NCBI RefSeq assembly: GCF_006546655.1
Contig: NZ_VIAQ01000011.1
Span: forward strand, 1-64,000
Direction of reading: 5' to 3'
DNA length: 64,000 nt
DNA from: Methanolobus vulcani
GTDB taxonomy: Archaea > Halobacteriota > Methanosarcinia > Methanosarcinales > Methanosarcinaceae
Position numbers and translations under genes: made by a program. The stretch's first letter is position 1. Every line of letters begins with the position of its first letter. A model generated the notes under the pieces. It saw only the letters and a program-made list of their open reading frames with translations. It ran no database searches and had not been told where the DNA came from. Positions 55,757-64,000 of the stretch are shown here, piece after piece.

Positions 55757-55762
55757 TGACCA

Positions 55763-56947
55763 ATGGAAGCAATCCTCCAGATAATGGTTGTATTGTTACT
55801 GGCAAGGATACTAAGCGAGGTCAGCGAAAGAGCAGGGCTTCCGGGAATAACCGGGGAAATTGCAGCTGGTTTTCTTTTTGCATTGGCATTCAGACCGGAT
55901 AACATTGAGACTTTTACTTTCATGGGAGAGCTTGGGGCAATATTCCTGCTGTTCACAGCAGGTTACAGGGAAGTACATGTAAAAGACCTGAAGGCAGCAT
56001 CAATAAATGCACTCATCCCTACGTTCTTTCAGATCTTTTTTGCATTTACATTTGGATTCATGCTCGGGAACATGTATGGATTCAGCTTTCTCGAATCACT
56101 CTTCATGGCAGTTGCGTTCAGTCCTACAAGCATCAGTGTAGTGGTTAAAACCCTGATTGATACGGATTACCTGTCCAGCAAGCCGGGTTCCCTCATGCTG
56201 ACATCAGCGATCTTTGATGATATTATAGGACTCTTTTTGCTAACCGTTGTCATATCAGTTGTCACATTTCAACACCTGCCATCAGTTATTGATCTGCTCC
56301 GGATAGGCGGGAACATAATGGCATTTGCAATTGTCATGGCAATTATGGGATGGAAAGTATTTCCTGCCCTTTTTGGGCAAATTCAGAAAATGCATACAAA
56401 AGAAGCACTCTTCTCTTTCGTGATACTGATAGCTTTATTCTGTGCATACATGGCGGAAGCTTTCGGACTGCATGCAGTCATAGGTGCATTTTTTGGAGGC
56501 GTACTTATCTCTGACCTCCCAATTGCAAAAATAGAGGCTGTACAGAAAAAGGTTAGCGGAATTGCCTATGGATTCTTTACACCATTGTTCTTTGCTTTTA
56601 TCGGACTTTCTGTTGAAATAGAAATACTGTACACTGCCAGCACCTTTGCCGTTCTTGTTATTGTACTTGCACTTACAGGCAAGCTCATTGGCGGATTCAT
56701 AGGCACAAAACTGGTTGGTTACAGTTCAAAGGATAGCCTGATATTCGGAATAGGAATGATGCCACGTGCAGGAGTGGAACTTGTTGTCATTGCAATTGGA
56801 AAAGAACTCGGGATAATCAGCAATGAACTGTTCTCTGCCATTGTCCTCATGGTTATTGTTTCCATTATTGTCTCACCGATACTGCTGGAGATGTCCATCA
56901 GATACAAAGAAAGAGGATTGAAAGTACCTGAGCAGCCGACTGTCTGA
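55763..56947 (+). CDS. Cation:proton antiporter (CPA2/NhaP-KefB type)
   Basis: 394 residues, about 12-13 membrane segments. Family sites include the N-terminal ARILSEVSERAGLPGITGEIAAG, the SPTSISVV segment near residue 130, and the ion-site SAIFDDIIGLF (Asp pair). No TrkA-C domain. Exchanges Na+ or K+ for H+. The preceding CBS protein could be a partner regulator. Confidence 0.88.
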   Translation: MEAILQIMVVLLLARILSEVSERAGLPGITGEIAAGFLFALAFRPDNIETFTFMGELGAIFLLFTAGYREVHVKDLKAASINALIPTFFQIFFAFTFGFMLGNMYGFSFLESLFMAVAFSPTSISVVVKTLIDTDYLSSKPGSLMLTSAIFDDIIGLFLLTVVISVVTFQHLPSVIDLLRIGGNIMAFAIVMAIMGWKVFPALFGQIQKMHTKEALFSFVILIALFCAYMAEAFGLHAVIGAFFGGVLISDLPIAKIEAVQKKVSGIAYGFFTPLFFAFIGLSVEIEILYTASTFAVLVIVLALTGKLIGGFIGTKLVGYSSKDSLIFGIGMMPRAGVELVVIAIGKELGIISNELFSAIVLMVIVSIIVSPILLEMSIRYKERGLKVPEQPTV

Positions 56948-57015
56948 TAATAAGGACAACAAATACTTAAATTATTGAACAAGATTATTATTTACTATTA
57001 TATGGAGGGGTTCTT

Positions 57016-57507
57016 ATAGGTCAGAACACCGGGTTTGGTAAATTCAATAATTACGATCAGAAAGAGGACCGTCTGAGCGATGAAACTGAGCAAATTGAAC
57101 TGGAATGTGTTCTAAAGCAAAAAGACATTCTTGAAATAATGGAGCTTCGTGTTAAAGCCCTTGAAATGCTTCTTGATAATTCAGGAATAATAGCATTCAT
57201 ACGCAAAGAAAACGGAAATGTAGAGTTTGTGTCTTCAGCAATTGAGAAATTTGGGTACAAAACTGAAGATTTTACTTCAGGAAAAGTGAACTTTAAGGAC
57301 CTTGTTCACCCTGATGACCTCGATAGAATTATTCTGGAACTGAAGGAAAATGCACTTGAAGGTGCTGGCGGACTTTCACAGAAATACAGGATCAAGACTA
57401 AAAAAGAACATGTCAAAACCGTTGAGGAAAAGACCACATTCATTCGTGATGAAAATGGAAGTGTAGCCCATATTATAGGAATTTTAACCGATATTACGGA
57501 TAATTAA
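57016..57507 (+). CDS. PAS domain protein, probable ATA start
   Basis: 163 residues if started at 57016. A single PAS domain (ALEMLLDNSGIIAFIRKENGNVE, VHPDDLDRIILEL, PAC end HIIGILTDITDN) after a charged, coiled-coil-like N-terminus (KEDRLSDETEQIELECVLKQKD). The first ATG (57139) would remove that part and cut just before the domain. Upstream no ATG, GTG or TTG is in frame; GGAGG (57004-57008) stands 7 nt before an ATA at 57016. Another view is a 1-nt shift, because an ATG at 57002 opens a six-codon frame over the same site. Confidence 0.6.
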   Translation: MGQNTGFGKFNNYDQKEDRLSDETEQIELECVLKQKDILEIMELRVKALEMLLDNSGIIAFIRKENGNVEFVSSAIEKFGYKTEDFTSGKVNFKDLVHPDDLDRIILELKENALEGAGGLSQKYRIKTKKEHVKTVEEKTTFIRDENGSVAHIIGILTDITDN

Positions 57508-57531
57508 AACTGAAATCCGGCGGATGATAAC

Positions 57532-58449
57532 ATATCACATGTTTACACCATCAGTGAAACTTTTTATGATATACTCTTCAAAGAAGGGAAAATCATAGCA
57601 TCCTGTCCCGGCGGAGCCATGCTTAATACCTCAGTCTCTCTTGGAAGAATAGGAGTTCCGGTTTCATTTATTAGTGAGTTCGGGCAGGACAATGTCGGCA
57701 GCCTGATTAAAGATTTTCTCAGTGAAAATAGAGTCGCAACCAACCATTTTTTTCATTATAATAGAAAATCACCCCTCTCACTTGCTTTTTTAAATGAACG
57801 CAACGATGCAAAATATGAGTTCTATGAAGATTTTCCTGAAAAACGACTTGATATTGAGCTTCCGCAATTTGAACAAACAGACTTACTCATGTTCGGCTCA
57901 ATTCTGGCATTGAATCCAGAAACCAGAAACGGACTGAAAATTATTCTGGATTCTGCGAAGAACAACGGCGTTACAATGTATTATGACCCGAATTTCAGGG
58001 ATTCACTTTCTTCTTCACTTGAAAAGATCAGACCAATGGTATCAGAGAACATAGGATTTGCAGATATTGTGAGAGCCTCCAATGAGGATATGAAAATGAT
58101 TGGAGACTGCAACGATTCCGATGAAGCCTATGATTATGTCTGCGAGAGAGGATGTGACATACTTATTTACACAGCAAGTTCACGTGGTGTTTACCTGAGA
58201 ACTCCTTCTTATTCCAAACACTATGCTGTCCCTGTAATCAAGACAATAAGCACTGTTGGTGCAGGTGACACTTTCAACGCAGGTATCGCATATATGTTTC
58301 ATAAAAAGAAAATAACAGACCTTCACACTATTTCTGAACCTGAATGGGATGACATAATAGAAACTGCGATTGAATTTGCATCTCACGTTTGCATGAGCCC
58401 TGATAATTACATCTCAACCGACTTTGCAGACAGACTAAAAAAGATATAG
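57532..58449 (+). CDS. PfkB family sugar kinase, probable ATA start
   Basis: 305 residues from an ATA at 57532. The N-terminal PfkB strand (VYTISETFYDILF) and signature 1 (SCPGGAMLNTSVSLGRIG) follow, then the C-terminal signature with catalytic Asp in STVGAGDTFNAGIAYM. The only ATG (57619) lies inside signature 1 and would delete the first strand. The frame has a TGA at 57511 and no ATG, GTG or TTG before 57619. GGATGAT stands 3 nt before the ATA, the same spacing as GGTGATATCATG elsewhere here. Sugar substrate not assignable. Confidence 0.78.
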   Translation: MSHVYTISETFYDILFKEGKIIASCPGGAMLNTSVSLGRIGVPVSFISEFGQDNVGSLIKDFLSENRVATNHFFHYNRKSPLSLAFLNERNDAKYEFYEDFPEKRLDIELPQFEQTDLLMFGSILALNPETRNGLKIILDSAKNNGVTMYYDPNFRDSLSSSLEKIRPMVSENIGFADIVRASNEDMKMIGDCNDSDEAYDYVCERGCDILIYTASSRGVYLRTPSYSKHYAVPVIKTISTVGAGDTFNAGIAYMFHKKKITDLHTISEPEWDDIIETAIEFASHVCMSPDNYISTDFADRLKKI

Positions 58450-58518
58450 TAACAAAGCTGAATATATTTACTGATAATTGTTACTGAGGATTAAATGGGA
58501 ATGAAGGGGAGAAACTGA

Positions 58519-61197
58519 GTGGAACAGGAAAACATGGATCCTGAAGAACTATTCACTGAAATGAAAAGTTCCAGAGCTGGACTTTCTGAGCAGGAAGCAC
58601 AGGAAAGATTAGCAAGTTTTGGGAAGAACGAGCTTACTGAAAAGAAGAAAACAACGGCATTGAAAGTATTTGCAGGGCAGTTCGTGAATCTGATTGTCTG
58701 GGTGCTTGCTGCAGCTGCTGTTATTTCCCTTGCAATTGGTGAAACAATTGACTTCGGGGTAATAATGTTCACAATTGCCGTTGTCATCATACTTGGATTC
58801 GTTCAGGAATACAGGGCAGAAAAAGCCATGGAAGCACTCAAAAGCATAGTGCAATCCGAAACCACTGTGCTGAGAGATAAACGCCTTCGAAAGATACTTA
58901 CTATCGATGTTGTTCCCGGAGATATTCTTGTTCTTGAAACAGGAGATAAAGTTCCTGCAGATGCTTTTGTATATGAGGCAGTTGCCCTTAAAATTGATGA
59001 ATCCTCCCTGACAGGAGAAAGCGTTCCCGTTGGTAAAACAGAAAACGAAACCATATTTGCCGGAACTCAAATAGTACATGGAAAATGCAAGGCTCTTGTC
59101 ACTTCAACGGGGATGAACACTAAGATAGGGCAAATAGCAAAACTGATCCAGACAAAAGATGAAGATACTCCGCTTCAGGTCAAGATCACAAAACTCTCCC
59201 TGACACTTGCATTCCTTGCTGTTCTTGCTTCTGCAATTACATTTGCAATCGGGATCTACATTGGAGCTCCGTTTGCTGATATGCTCCTGATATCACTAGC
59301 CCTTGCTGTGGCTGCTGTACCGGAAGGACTGCCACTCACGCTTACAATAACCCTGGCATACGGCATGAAAAAAATGGCAGGACACAATGCCATTATCCGA
59401 AAAATGCTTGCTGTGGAAACTCTTGGATCAACCACGATCATATGCACGGATAAAACCGGCACACTTACCCGAAATGAGATGACAGTGGAAAAACTGTTTG
59501 TCAGCGAGACAGAGATTGATGTCACCGGGTCAGGATACATTCCTAAAGGAGATTTCCTCAAACGTGGAAACATTGTTGATGTAAATAAAGACGGTACTAC
59601 ACTTAATCTTCTCAGGGGAATTACTCTCTGTAACAATTCTGCCATTGAAAAGAAAGGAGACAAATGGGAAGTTGTCGGCGACCCAACTGAGATAGCCCTT
59701 ACTGTTGCCGCTGCAAAAGTAGATCTATGGAAGGATGAACTGGACAAAGATTATGAGATGACAGAGGAGATTGTGTTTACCTCTGAAAGAAAGATAATGA
59801 CAACTATCCACAAGACTGGAACTGGGTTTATCTCATTTACAAAAGGTGCTCCTGAATTTGTCCTGCCGCAATGTAACATTATAGAAAAGAATGGAGAGCG
59901 TGTCCCTCTCACAGAAAATGACAGGGAGATCATATTGGCCAAGAATCTGGATTTTGCAAGTTCTGCTTATCGTGTACTGGCTGTGACTTGCAAGGAAGAG
60001 TCTGAAGTGACAGACACCGGAGATTTTGAAAAGGACATGATATTCCTTGGTCTTGTAGCCATGATTGATCCTCCAAGAGATGAAGCAAAAGAAGCCGTTG
60101 AAATGTGCAGGAAAGCCGGTATCAAAGTCATAATGATAACCGGAGACAACCAGGAAACTGCAAAGGCAATCGGAAGGAATATCGGCCTGTTTGATGGCAA
60201 AAATGATTGCGGAGTCTATGAGGATGAAAAACTCCGTCGAATAGTAGAAGACTGCGCGGTCACAGGTGATGAGCTTGAAGAACTCAACGATGAAGAGTTT
60301 GACATTCTTGTTGAGAACATAAATGTTTACGCCAGGACAATGCCGGAACAGAAACTCAGGATCGTAAATGCCCTGCAGAAAAAAGGACACATCGTTGCCA
60401 TGACAGGAGACGGTGTGAATGATGCACCTGCTCTTAAAAAAGCTGACATCGGCATTGCTATGGGAATCAAAGGAACAGATGTTGCAAAGGAATCCAGTGT
60501 AATGATACTCCAGGATGACAACTTTGCATCTATCGTAGAAGCCGTGCGTGGCGGCAGAACCATTTACAATAACATTGAGAAATTCATAACATATCTTATA
60601 TCAAGGAATTTCATGCTGATCATACTGATCATGGCAGGAATAAGTCTCCTTGGTTTTGACCTTATACCGCTGCTTGCATTGCAGATACTTTTCATCAACA
60701 TGTTCAACGAGATAATGCCTGCCGTATCTCTTGGACTTGACCCGGCAACTCCGGGAATAATGTCAATGCCTCCAAGGGACCCTAATGATAATTTCCTTAA
60801 AAAGCGAAATCTGTTCCTTGTGATCACACTTGCTTTTGTAATGGGAATCGCATCTTATCTTGTGTTTGAAATAAGTGATCCAGTAGCTGATACAACCATG
60901 GCAAGAACACTGACATTTGCTACTGTTGTAAGTATGATACTGTTCATACCGTTGTCATTCAGATCGCTTGATAAATCAGTGTTCAGCATAGGGATCTTCA
61001 ATAACAAATTAATGATAGCCGGAGTAACAGCTACATTCTTTGCGACAATGTCAGTAATGTATATTCCAAAACTGAATGATGCATTCGGGCTAATTGCCCT
61101 CTCACCATCCGAATGGATTATGCCAATTGTAGTTGCTTTTGTTACATTCCTCTTTGCAGAAGGACTTAAATTAGCTACAGCAGCTAGTAAAAAGTAG
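58519..61197 (+). CDS. P-type cation ATPase (P2A/P2-like)
   Basis: 892 residues. Actuator motif LTGESVPV, phosphorylation DKTGTLTRNE near residue 315, nucleotide-binding KGAPEFVLP, hinge MTGDGVNDAPALKKADIGIAMG, and membrane segment 4 with AAVPEGLPLT (PEGL), a Ca2+/Na+-pump type sequence. Ten membrane segments expected. Substrate could be Ca2+ or a monovalent cation. Starts at GTG with GGGGAGAAA before it. Confidence 0.92.
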   Translation: MEQENMDPEELFTEMKSSRAGLSEQEAQERLASFGKNELTEKKKTTALKVFAGQFVNLIVWVLAAAAVISLAIGETIDFGVIMFTIAVVIILGFVQEYRAEKAMEALKSIVQSETTVLRDKRLRKILTIDVVPGDILVLETGDKVPADAFVYEAVALKIDESSLTGESVPVGKTENETIFAGTQIVHGKCKALVTSTGMNTKIGQIAKLIQTKDEDTPLQVKITKLSLTLAFLAVLASAITFAIGIYIGAPFADMLLISLALAVAAVPEGLPLTLTITLAYGMKKMAGHNAIIRKMLAVETLGSTTIICTDKTGTLTRNEMTVEKLFVSETEIDVTGSGYIPKGDFLKRGNIVDVNKDGTTLNLLRGITLCNNSAIEKKGDKWEVVGDPTEIALTVAAAKVDLWKDELDKDYEMTEEIVFTSERKIMTTIHKTGTGFISFTKGAPEFVLPQCNIIEKNGERVPLTENDREIILAKNLDFASSAYRVLAVTCKEESEVTDTGDFEKDMIFLGLVAMIDPPRDEAKEAVEMCRKAGIKVIMITGDNQETAKAIGRNIGLFDGKNDCGVYEDEKLRRIVEDCAVTGDELEELNDEEFDILVENINVYARTMPEQKLRIVNALQKKGHIVAMTGDGVNDAPALKKADIGIAMGIKGTDVAKESSVMILQDDNFASIVEAVRGGRTIYNNIEKFITYLISRNFMLIILIMAGISLLGFDLIPLLALQILFINMFNEIMPAVSLGLDPATPGIMSMPPRDPNDNFLKKRNLFLVITLAFVMGIASYLVFEISDPVADTTMARTLTFATVVSMILFIPLSFRSLDKSVFSIGIFNNKLMIAGVTATFFATMSVMYIPKLNDAFGLIALSPSEWIMPIVVAFVTFLFAEGLKLATAASKK

Positions 61198-61320
61198 GCA
61201 ACCATAAGCTTGAATTCATAAAAAATGGCAAGCGTAGGAATATTACAAAATTGCCCCATTGTTTTTGAAATATAATAATGTATTTATATAAAAATACTCA
61301 TTACTAACTGGTGATAGTTT

Positions 61321-61728
61321 ATGGCTCTTATTACATGGTCAGACAAATACAGCCTTCAAATCAAAGAAATCGATGACCAGCACAAAGTCCTTGTTGGTAT
61401 GATCAACGACCTTCATGATGCAATGAAGGAAGCAAAGAGCAAGGAAGTTTCTCTGGATATCATTAACAAGATGGCTGAGTATACACAATTCCATTTTTCT
61501 ACCGAAGAAAAATACATGAAACGTTTTGCATATCAGGACTACGAGAAACACAAAATAGAACATGAAAATTTCGTAGAAAAGGTGCTTACCTTCAAGAATG
61601 ATTATGAGAACGGAAAAGCAGGAGTCAGCTACGATATCCTCAATTTCCTGAAAGACTGGCTTGTAGGGCACATACAGGGCACTGACAAGAAGTATGCATC
61701 ACTTTTCATAGAAAAAGGTCTTAAATAG
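61321..61728 (+). CDS. Bacteriohemerythrin
   Basis: 135 residues, four-helix diiron O2-binding protein. Ligands visible in DDQHKVLVGMINDLHDAM, FHFSTEEKYMK, YEKHKIEHENFVEK and GHIQGTDKKYAS. Stores or senses O2. TATA-like TTTATATAAAAA at about 61280 and GGTGAT before the ATG. Matches the general oxygen-tolerance theme of this stretch. Confidence 0.93.
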   Translation: MALITWSDKYSLQIKEIDDQHKVLVGMINDLHDAMKEAKSKEVSLDIINKMAEYTQFHFSTEEKYMKRFAYQDYEKHKIEHENFVEKVLTFKNDYENGKAGVSYDILNFLKDWLVGHIQGTDKKYASLFIEKGLK

Positions 61729-61773
61729 GTCTTTTTCAAATTTTTTTGACCAGAGTAGTCAAAACATATTAAT

Positions 61774-61793
61774 TGATTAAACCTAATTAATCA
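61774..61793. promoter_or_regulatory. Palindromic operator at the arsR promoter
   Basis: TGATTAA-N6-TTAATCA, a perfect 7-6-7 palindrome ending 4 bp before the arsR ATG, overlapping the probable start of a nearly leaderless transcript. Typical of ArsR/SmtB autorepression. Confidence 0.5.
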
Positions 61794-61797
61794 GGAT

Positions 61798-62157
61798 ATG
61801 ACAGATCAGGAAATTAAGATAATTCAGGAACCTTACATTCTTCCAGACGCAACAACGCTTGAAGTCCATGCTGTCATGGAGGAAAATGTAGACAAACTTG
61901 TATCTGTTTTCAAAGTATTGTCCGATCCTGTCAGAATACGAATACTTAAAGCACTTCAGATAAGCGAGCTTTGTGTATGCGTACTTGTTGAGATCACAGA
62001 CTATAAACACTCTGCACTGTCATACCACCTGAAACTCCTGAAAGATGCAGACCTTGTGGACTCAAGAAGAGACAAGAATTTTCAGATATACTATCTCACG
62101 GAAACCGGAGATAAATTATTGAGGAGCATTAACTCCTCATTCAAAAAAGAAATATAA
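61798..62157 (+). CDS. ArsR family transcriptional regulator
   Basis: 119 residues, winged helix: KVLSDPVRIRILKALQ, metal-type CxC in SELCVCVLVEIT (alpha-3 site), recognition helix HSALSYHLKLLKDADLV. The CxC suggests arsenite, antimonite or cadmium sensing. No resistance genes follow on the same strand, so its targets may be elsewhere. Operator at 61774-61793. Confidence 0.9.
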   Translation: MTDQEIKIIQEPYILPDATTLEVHAVMEENVDKLVSVFKVLSDPVRIRILKALQISELCVCVLVEITDYKHSALSYHLKLLKDADLVDSRRDKNFQIYYLTETGDKLLRSINSSFKKEI

Positions 62158-62168
62158 GTCTTAAATTT

Positions 62169-62591
62169 TTATATTTTCTCAGCAGGAAGTGCTGTGTTAA
62201 GCTTGACATAATTGACACCTTTTAGTGCCATTGTCCTTTCTGCAACTGCTTTTACTTCCTCACCCTCACCATCAAGGATTATGACCTCAAGACAGTTATC
62301 ATGGTCAAGATGGATGTGGACGGAAGACTTAATAATATGAGAGTAATCATGCTGTATCTCGGTGAGAGCGCTTGAAAGGCCACGTTTGGTATGGTCGTAG
62401 ATCAATGTGATAGTACCGACACGCCTTCCTTTAACGTCACTCATCCATTCATAATGGGTAATATAATTCCTGATTGAGTCTCTGATCCCTTCGGAACGTG
62501 AGGAATAACCTCTTTGTTCAATGATGGAATCAAATTTAGTGAGAAGATTTTCGGGAAGCGATACCCCTATACGCATAAGTTCCTGTTCCAT
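62169..62591 (-). CDS. nikR: Nickel-responsive regulator NikR
   Basis: 140 residues. Ribbon-helix-helix N-terminus ([18 protein letters not shown]) and ACT-type metal-binding domain with His and Cys ligands in [18 protein letters not shown], the NikR nickel site. Represses nickel uptake or related genes when Ni is plentiful. The start at 62591 is preferred to 62600. Its own promoter region carries a NikR-type operator (62663-62690). Confidence 0.95.
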   Translation of the reverse strand: MEQELMRIGVSLPENLLTKFDSIIEQRGYSSRSEGIRDSIRNYITHYEWMSDVKGRRVGTITLIYDHTKRGLSSALTEIQHDYSHIIKSSVHIHLDHDNCLEVIILDGEGEEVKAVAERTMALKGVNYVKLNTALPAEKI

Positions 62592-62662
62592 ATGATTCAC
62601 CTATAAAATAATCAAATACAATAAACAATGTAGTTATTAATACAGTACTATAATAACATTTA

Positions 62663-62690
62663 GTATGCATTTCTACTACATAAATGATAC
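62663..62690. promoter_or_regulatory. NikR-type operator
   Basis: GTATGC-N16-TGATAC, a 10 of 12 match to the NikR consensus GTATGA-N16-TCATAC with the exact 16-bp spacing. It lies 72 bp upstream of nikR and 79 bp upstream of purC, over the nikR promoter. Autoregulation of nikR is the simplest reading. Confidence 0.65.
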
Positions 62691-62768
62691 ATTAATTAAA
62701 ACATAAATAATTATAGGACATCTATATAATAAATAATCAATAACAACACTGGTAAGAGGATGATGCAG

Positions 62769-63482
62769 ATGAAAAAAGAAGAATTGTACTCAGGCAAAGC
62801 AAAGACCATTTACAGGACAGAAGACCCTGATAAACTAATATCAGTATTCAGAAACAGCCTTACTGCATTTGACGGTAAAAAGAAGAGTGAAGCTGAAAAG
62901 AAAGGATATTTCAACGCACAGATTTCTAGAAAGCTCTTTGAAATGCTCGAAGAAGAAGGAATTCCAACACATTACCTTGGAATGGAAGCAGACAACGAGA
63001 TGCTGGTCCGTGCTGTAGAGATCATTCCAATTGAAGTGATCCCAAGGAACATTGCAGCAGGCTCCATTACACGCAAATACCCAATTGAAGAAGGAACTGT
63101 TTTCAAGACACCTGTACTTGTTATGGATTACAAGAGCGATGAACACGGCGACCCTATGATGAATGAGGATATCGCTGTTGCAATGGGTATTGCTACTTAT
63201 GAAGAAGTAGCACAAATACGTGAGATGGCTCTTAAGATCAACGAAATACTGAAAAACTACCTTGATGAAAAAGGCTTCCTGCTACCTGACTTCAAACTTG
63301 AGTTTGGCAGAGTGGATGGCAAGATCGTTGTTGCTGATGAGATCTCATGTGACACATGCCGCCTCTGGGACAAGAGCACAGGCCAGTCAATGGATAAGGA
63401 TATTTTCCGCTTTGACAAGGGAGACCTTTCAAAAGCATACGAAGAAGTTGCAAAGCGTATAGTACCTGAAATATTCGAATAA
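62769..63482 (+). CDS. purC: Phosphoribosylaminoimidazole-succinocarboxamide synthase
   Basis: 237 residues. Purine step joining aspartate to [19 protein letters not shown] at the N-terminus, [20 protein letters not shown], and the substrate site [18 protein letters not shown]-type ([15 protein letters not shown]) identify it. The ATG at 62769 follows GAGGATGA; ATG at 62760 is also possible. Divergent from nikR. Confidence 0.94.
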   Translation: MKKEELYSGKAKTIYRTEDPDKLISVFRNSLTAFDGKKKSEAEKKGYFNAQISRKLFEMLEEEGIPTHYLGMEADNEMLVRAVEIIPIEVIPRNIAAGSITRKYPIEEGTVFKTPVLVMDYKSDEHGDPMMNEDIAVAMGIATYEEVAQIREMALKINEILKNYLDEKGFLLPDFKLEFGRVDGKIVVADEISCDTCRLWDKSTGQSMDKDIFRFDKGDLSKAYEEVAKRIVPEIFE

Positions 63483-63508
63483 GATCACTATCGTAATGAG
63501 GGGAAATG

Positions 63509-64000
63509 ATGGAAGATTACGATGTGATTATTGTAGGTGCCGGTATAAGCGGACTCCTGTCCGCACTCACTTTATCAAAACACGGTAACAGAGTACTTGT
63601 TCTTGAAAAAAGTAAATTTATCGGCGGCAACTGTAACAGCTACATGGTTGATGGTTTCCAGGTAGATACAGGTGCGCACGCCATTACACATCTTGAAGTA
63701 GGGCCTCTTAGAAGACTCATGGACAACTATTTTGACTACCTGCCGGTCTTTGAAGAGTATGGCAACTATTATGTGAGAACAGAAAATCAGTTTATGAAGG
63801 TCCCTTCCAACGTGAAGGAATTTGTTACATTCGATGTTCTGCCACGTAAAGACAGAATCGTTCTTACACAGGCCATTACAAAGGCACTCACCCTTTCGAC
63901 ATTTGGAACAGACCTGTCCAAAGAATCAGTATATGAGTTCATGCCAGCTAACCTGACAGAAGATACATACAATTTCATTGATACAATATGCTATTTCCTT
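63509..64000 (+). CDS. FAD-dependent oxidoreductase, N-terminal part
   Basis: Incomplete: runs off the right end after 164 codons. N-terminal FAD motif VIIVGAGISGLLSALTLSKHG and LEKSKFIGGNCNSYMVDGFQVDTGAHAIT match the phytoene-desaturase/protoporphyrinogen-oxidase-like flavin amine oxidases. Substrate uncertain; in methanogens such genes are often called phytoene dehydrogenase-like. GAGGGG precedes the ATG. 26 bp after purC. Confidence 0.82.
   Translation, partial: MEDYDVIIVGAGISGLLSALTLSKHGNRVLVLEKSKFIGGNCNSYMVDGFQVDTGAHAITHLEVGPLRRLMDNYFDYLPVFEEYGNYYVRTENQFMKVPSNVKEFVTFDVLPRKDRIVLTQAITKALTLSTFGTDLSKESVYEFMPANLTEDTYNFIDTICYFL

Noticed and set aside
57002-57019. Six-codon minigene MEGFL before the PAS protein
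   Set aside because: No ribosome-binding site before its ATG and it overlaps the SD of the PAS gene; kept only as an alternative frameshift explanation.

Overview
The window is a chromosomal segment of a methylotrophic methanogenic archaeon of the Methanosarcinaceae. The evidence is direct: mer next to fpoF (F420H2 dehydrogenase input subunit), a methylamine-type corrinoid protein, F420H2 oxidase FprA, an archaeal proteasome-activating nucleotidase, archaeal NadM, aMBF1, Methanosarcinales-type DUF families, and archaeosortase-type PEF-CTERM and PGF-CTERM tails. Shine-Dalgarno sequences are strong and TATA boxes archaeal. Methanolobus or Methanococcoides-like genera fit best, but I cannot fix the genus by eye. 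There is no phage, insertion sequence or CRISPR array; this is mostly core genome.

Layout. 1-13.9 kb: a putative pseudoknotted RNA, a membrane protein, trpS and pheS, a DUF362 Fe-S protein, a PEF-CTERM protein, DUF166, DUF531, larE, glmM, DUF99, PAN, aMBF1, proC, DUF356 and a Toprim protein. 13.9-15 kb: two intergenic regions that look like structured non-coding RNAs on the minus strand, flanking a DUF167 gene. 15-19.4 kb: amidohydrolase, UspA, four-CBS protein, riboflavin/F420-pathway reductase, and a thioredoxin-like/CcdA pair. 19.4-25.3 kb: anaerobic cobalamin genes cbiTLFGHC (cbiG split in two) with divergent cbiP. 25.5-28.7 kb: an iron-uptake operon feoA-feoB plus two accessory genes behind a DtxR-like operator. 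29.3-34.3 kb: DUF1699, trpDFEG, a tiny TTG-started gene and an AK6-like kinase. 34.3-38.7 kb: a three-gene histidine kinase/response regulator relay. 39-44.1 kb: tRNA-Cys, cysS, an orphan corrinoid protein, nadM, fpoF, mer.

44.5-50.8 kb is the most distinctive part: a secreted repeat protein, two DUF2180 zinc proteins, a CMD/AhpD-like protein, and then an operon of a PGF-CTERM pentaheme cytochrome c, an atypical ferredoxin, an iron-sulfur flavoprotein, a ferredoxin-reductase-like flavoprotein and an AfpA-type flavoprotein. Together they could move electrons between cytoplasmic flavin/ferredoxin carriers and the cell surface; the upstream CcdA/thioredoxin pair could serve cytochrome c maturation. 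50.9-64 kb: DUF429, inositol-phosphate synthase, an oxygen-defence group (rubrerythrin-like, FprA, FTR), CBS protein and antiporter, PAS protein, PfkB kinase, P-type ATPase, hemerythrin, ArsR, NikR with its operator, purC and the start of an FAD oxidoreductase.

The main surprises are (i) four genes whose family-conserved N-terminus can only be reached from a near-cognate start codon (ATA three times, CTG once) sitting at normal Shine-Dalgarno spacing; (ii) two unannotated structured RNAs, one with a correctly placed TATA box and long helices and one with a C-rich anti-Shine-Dalgarno-like loop; and (iii) the surface electron-transfer operon.
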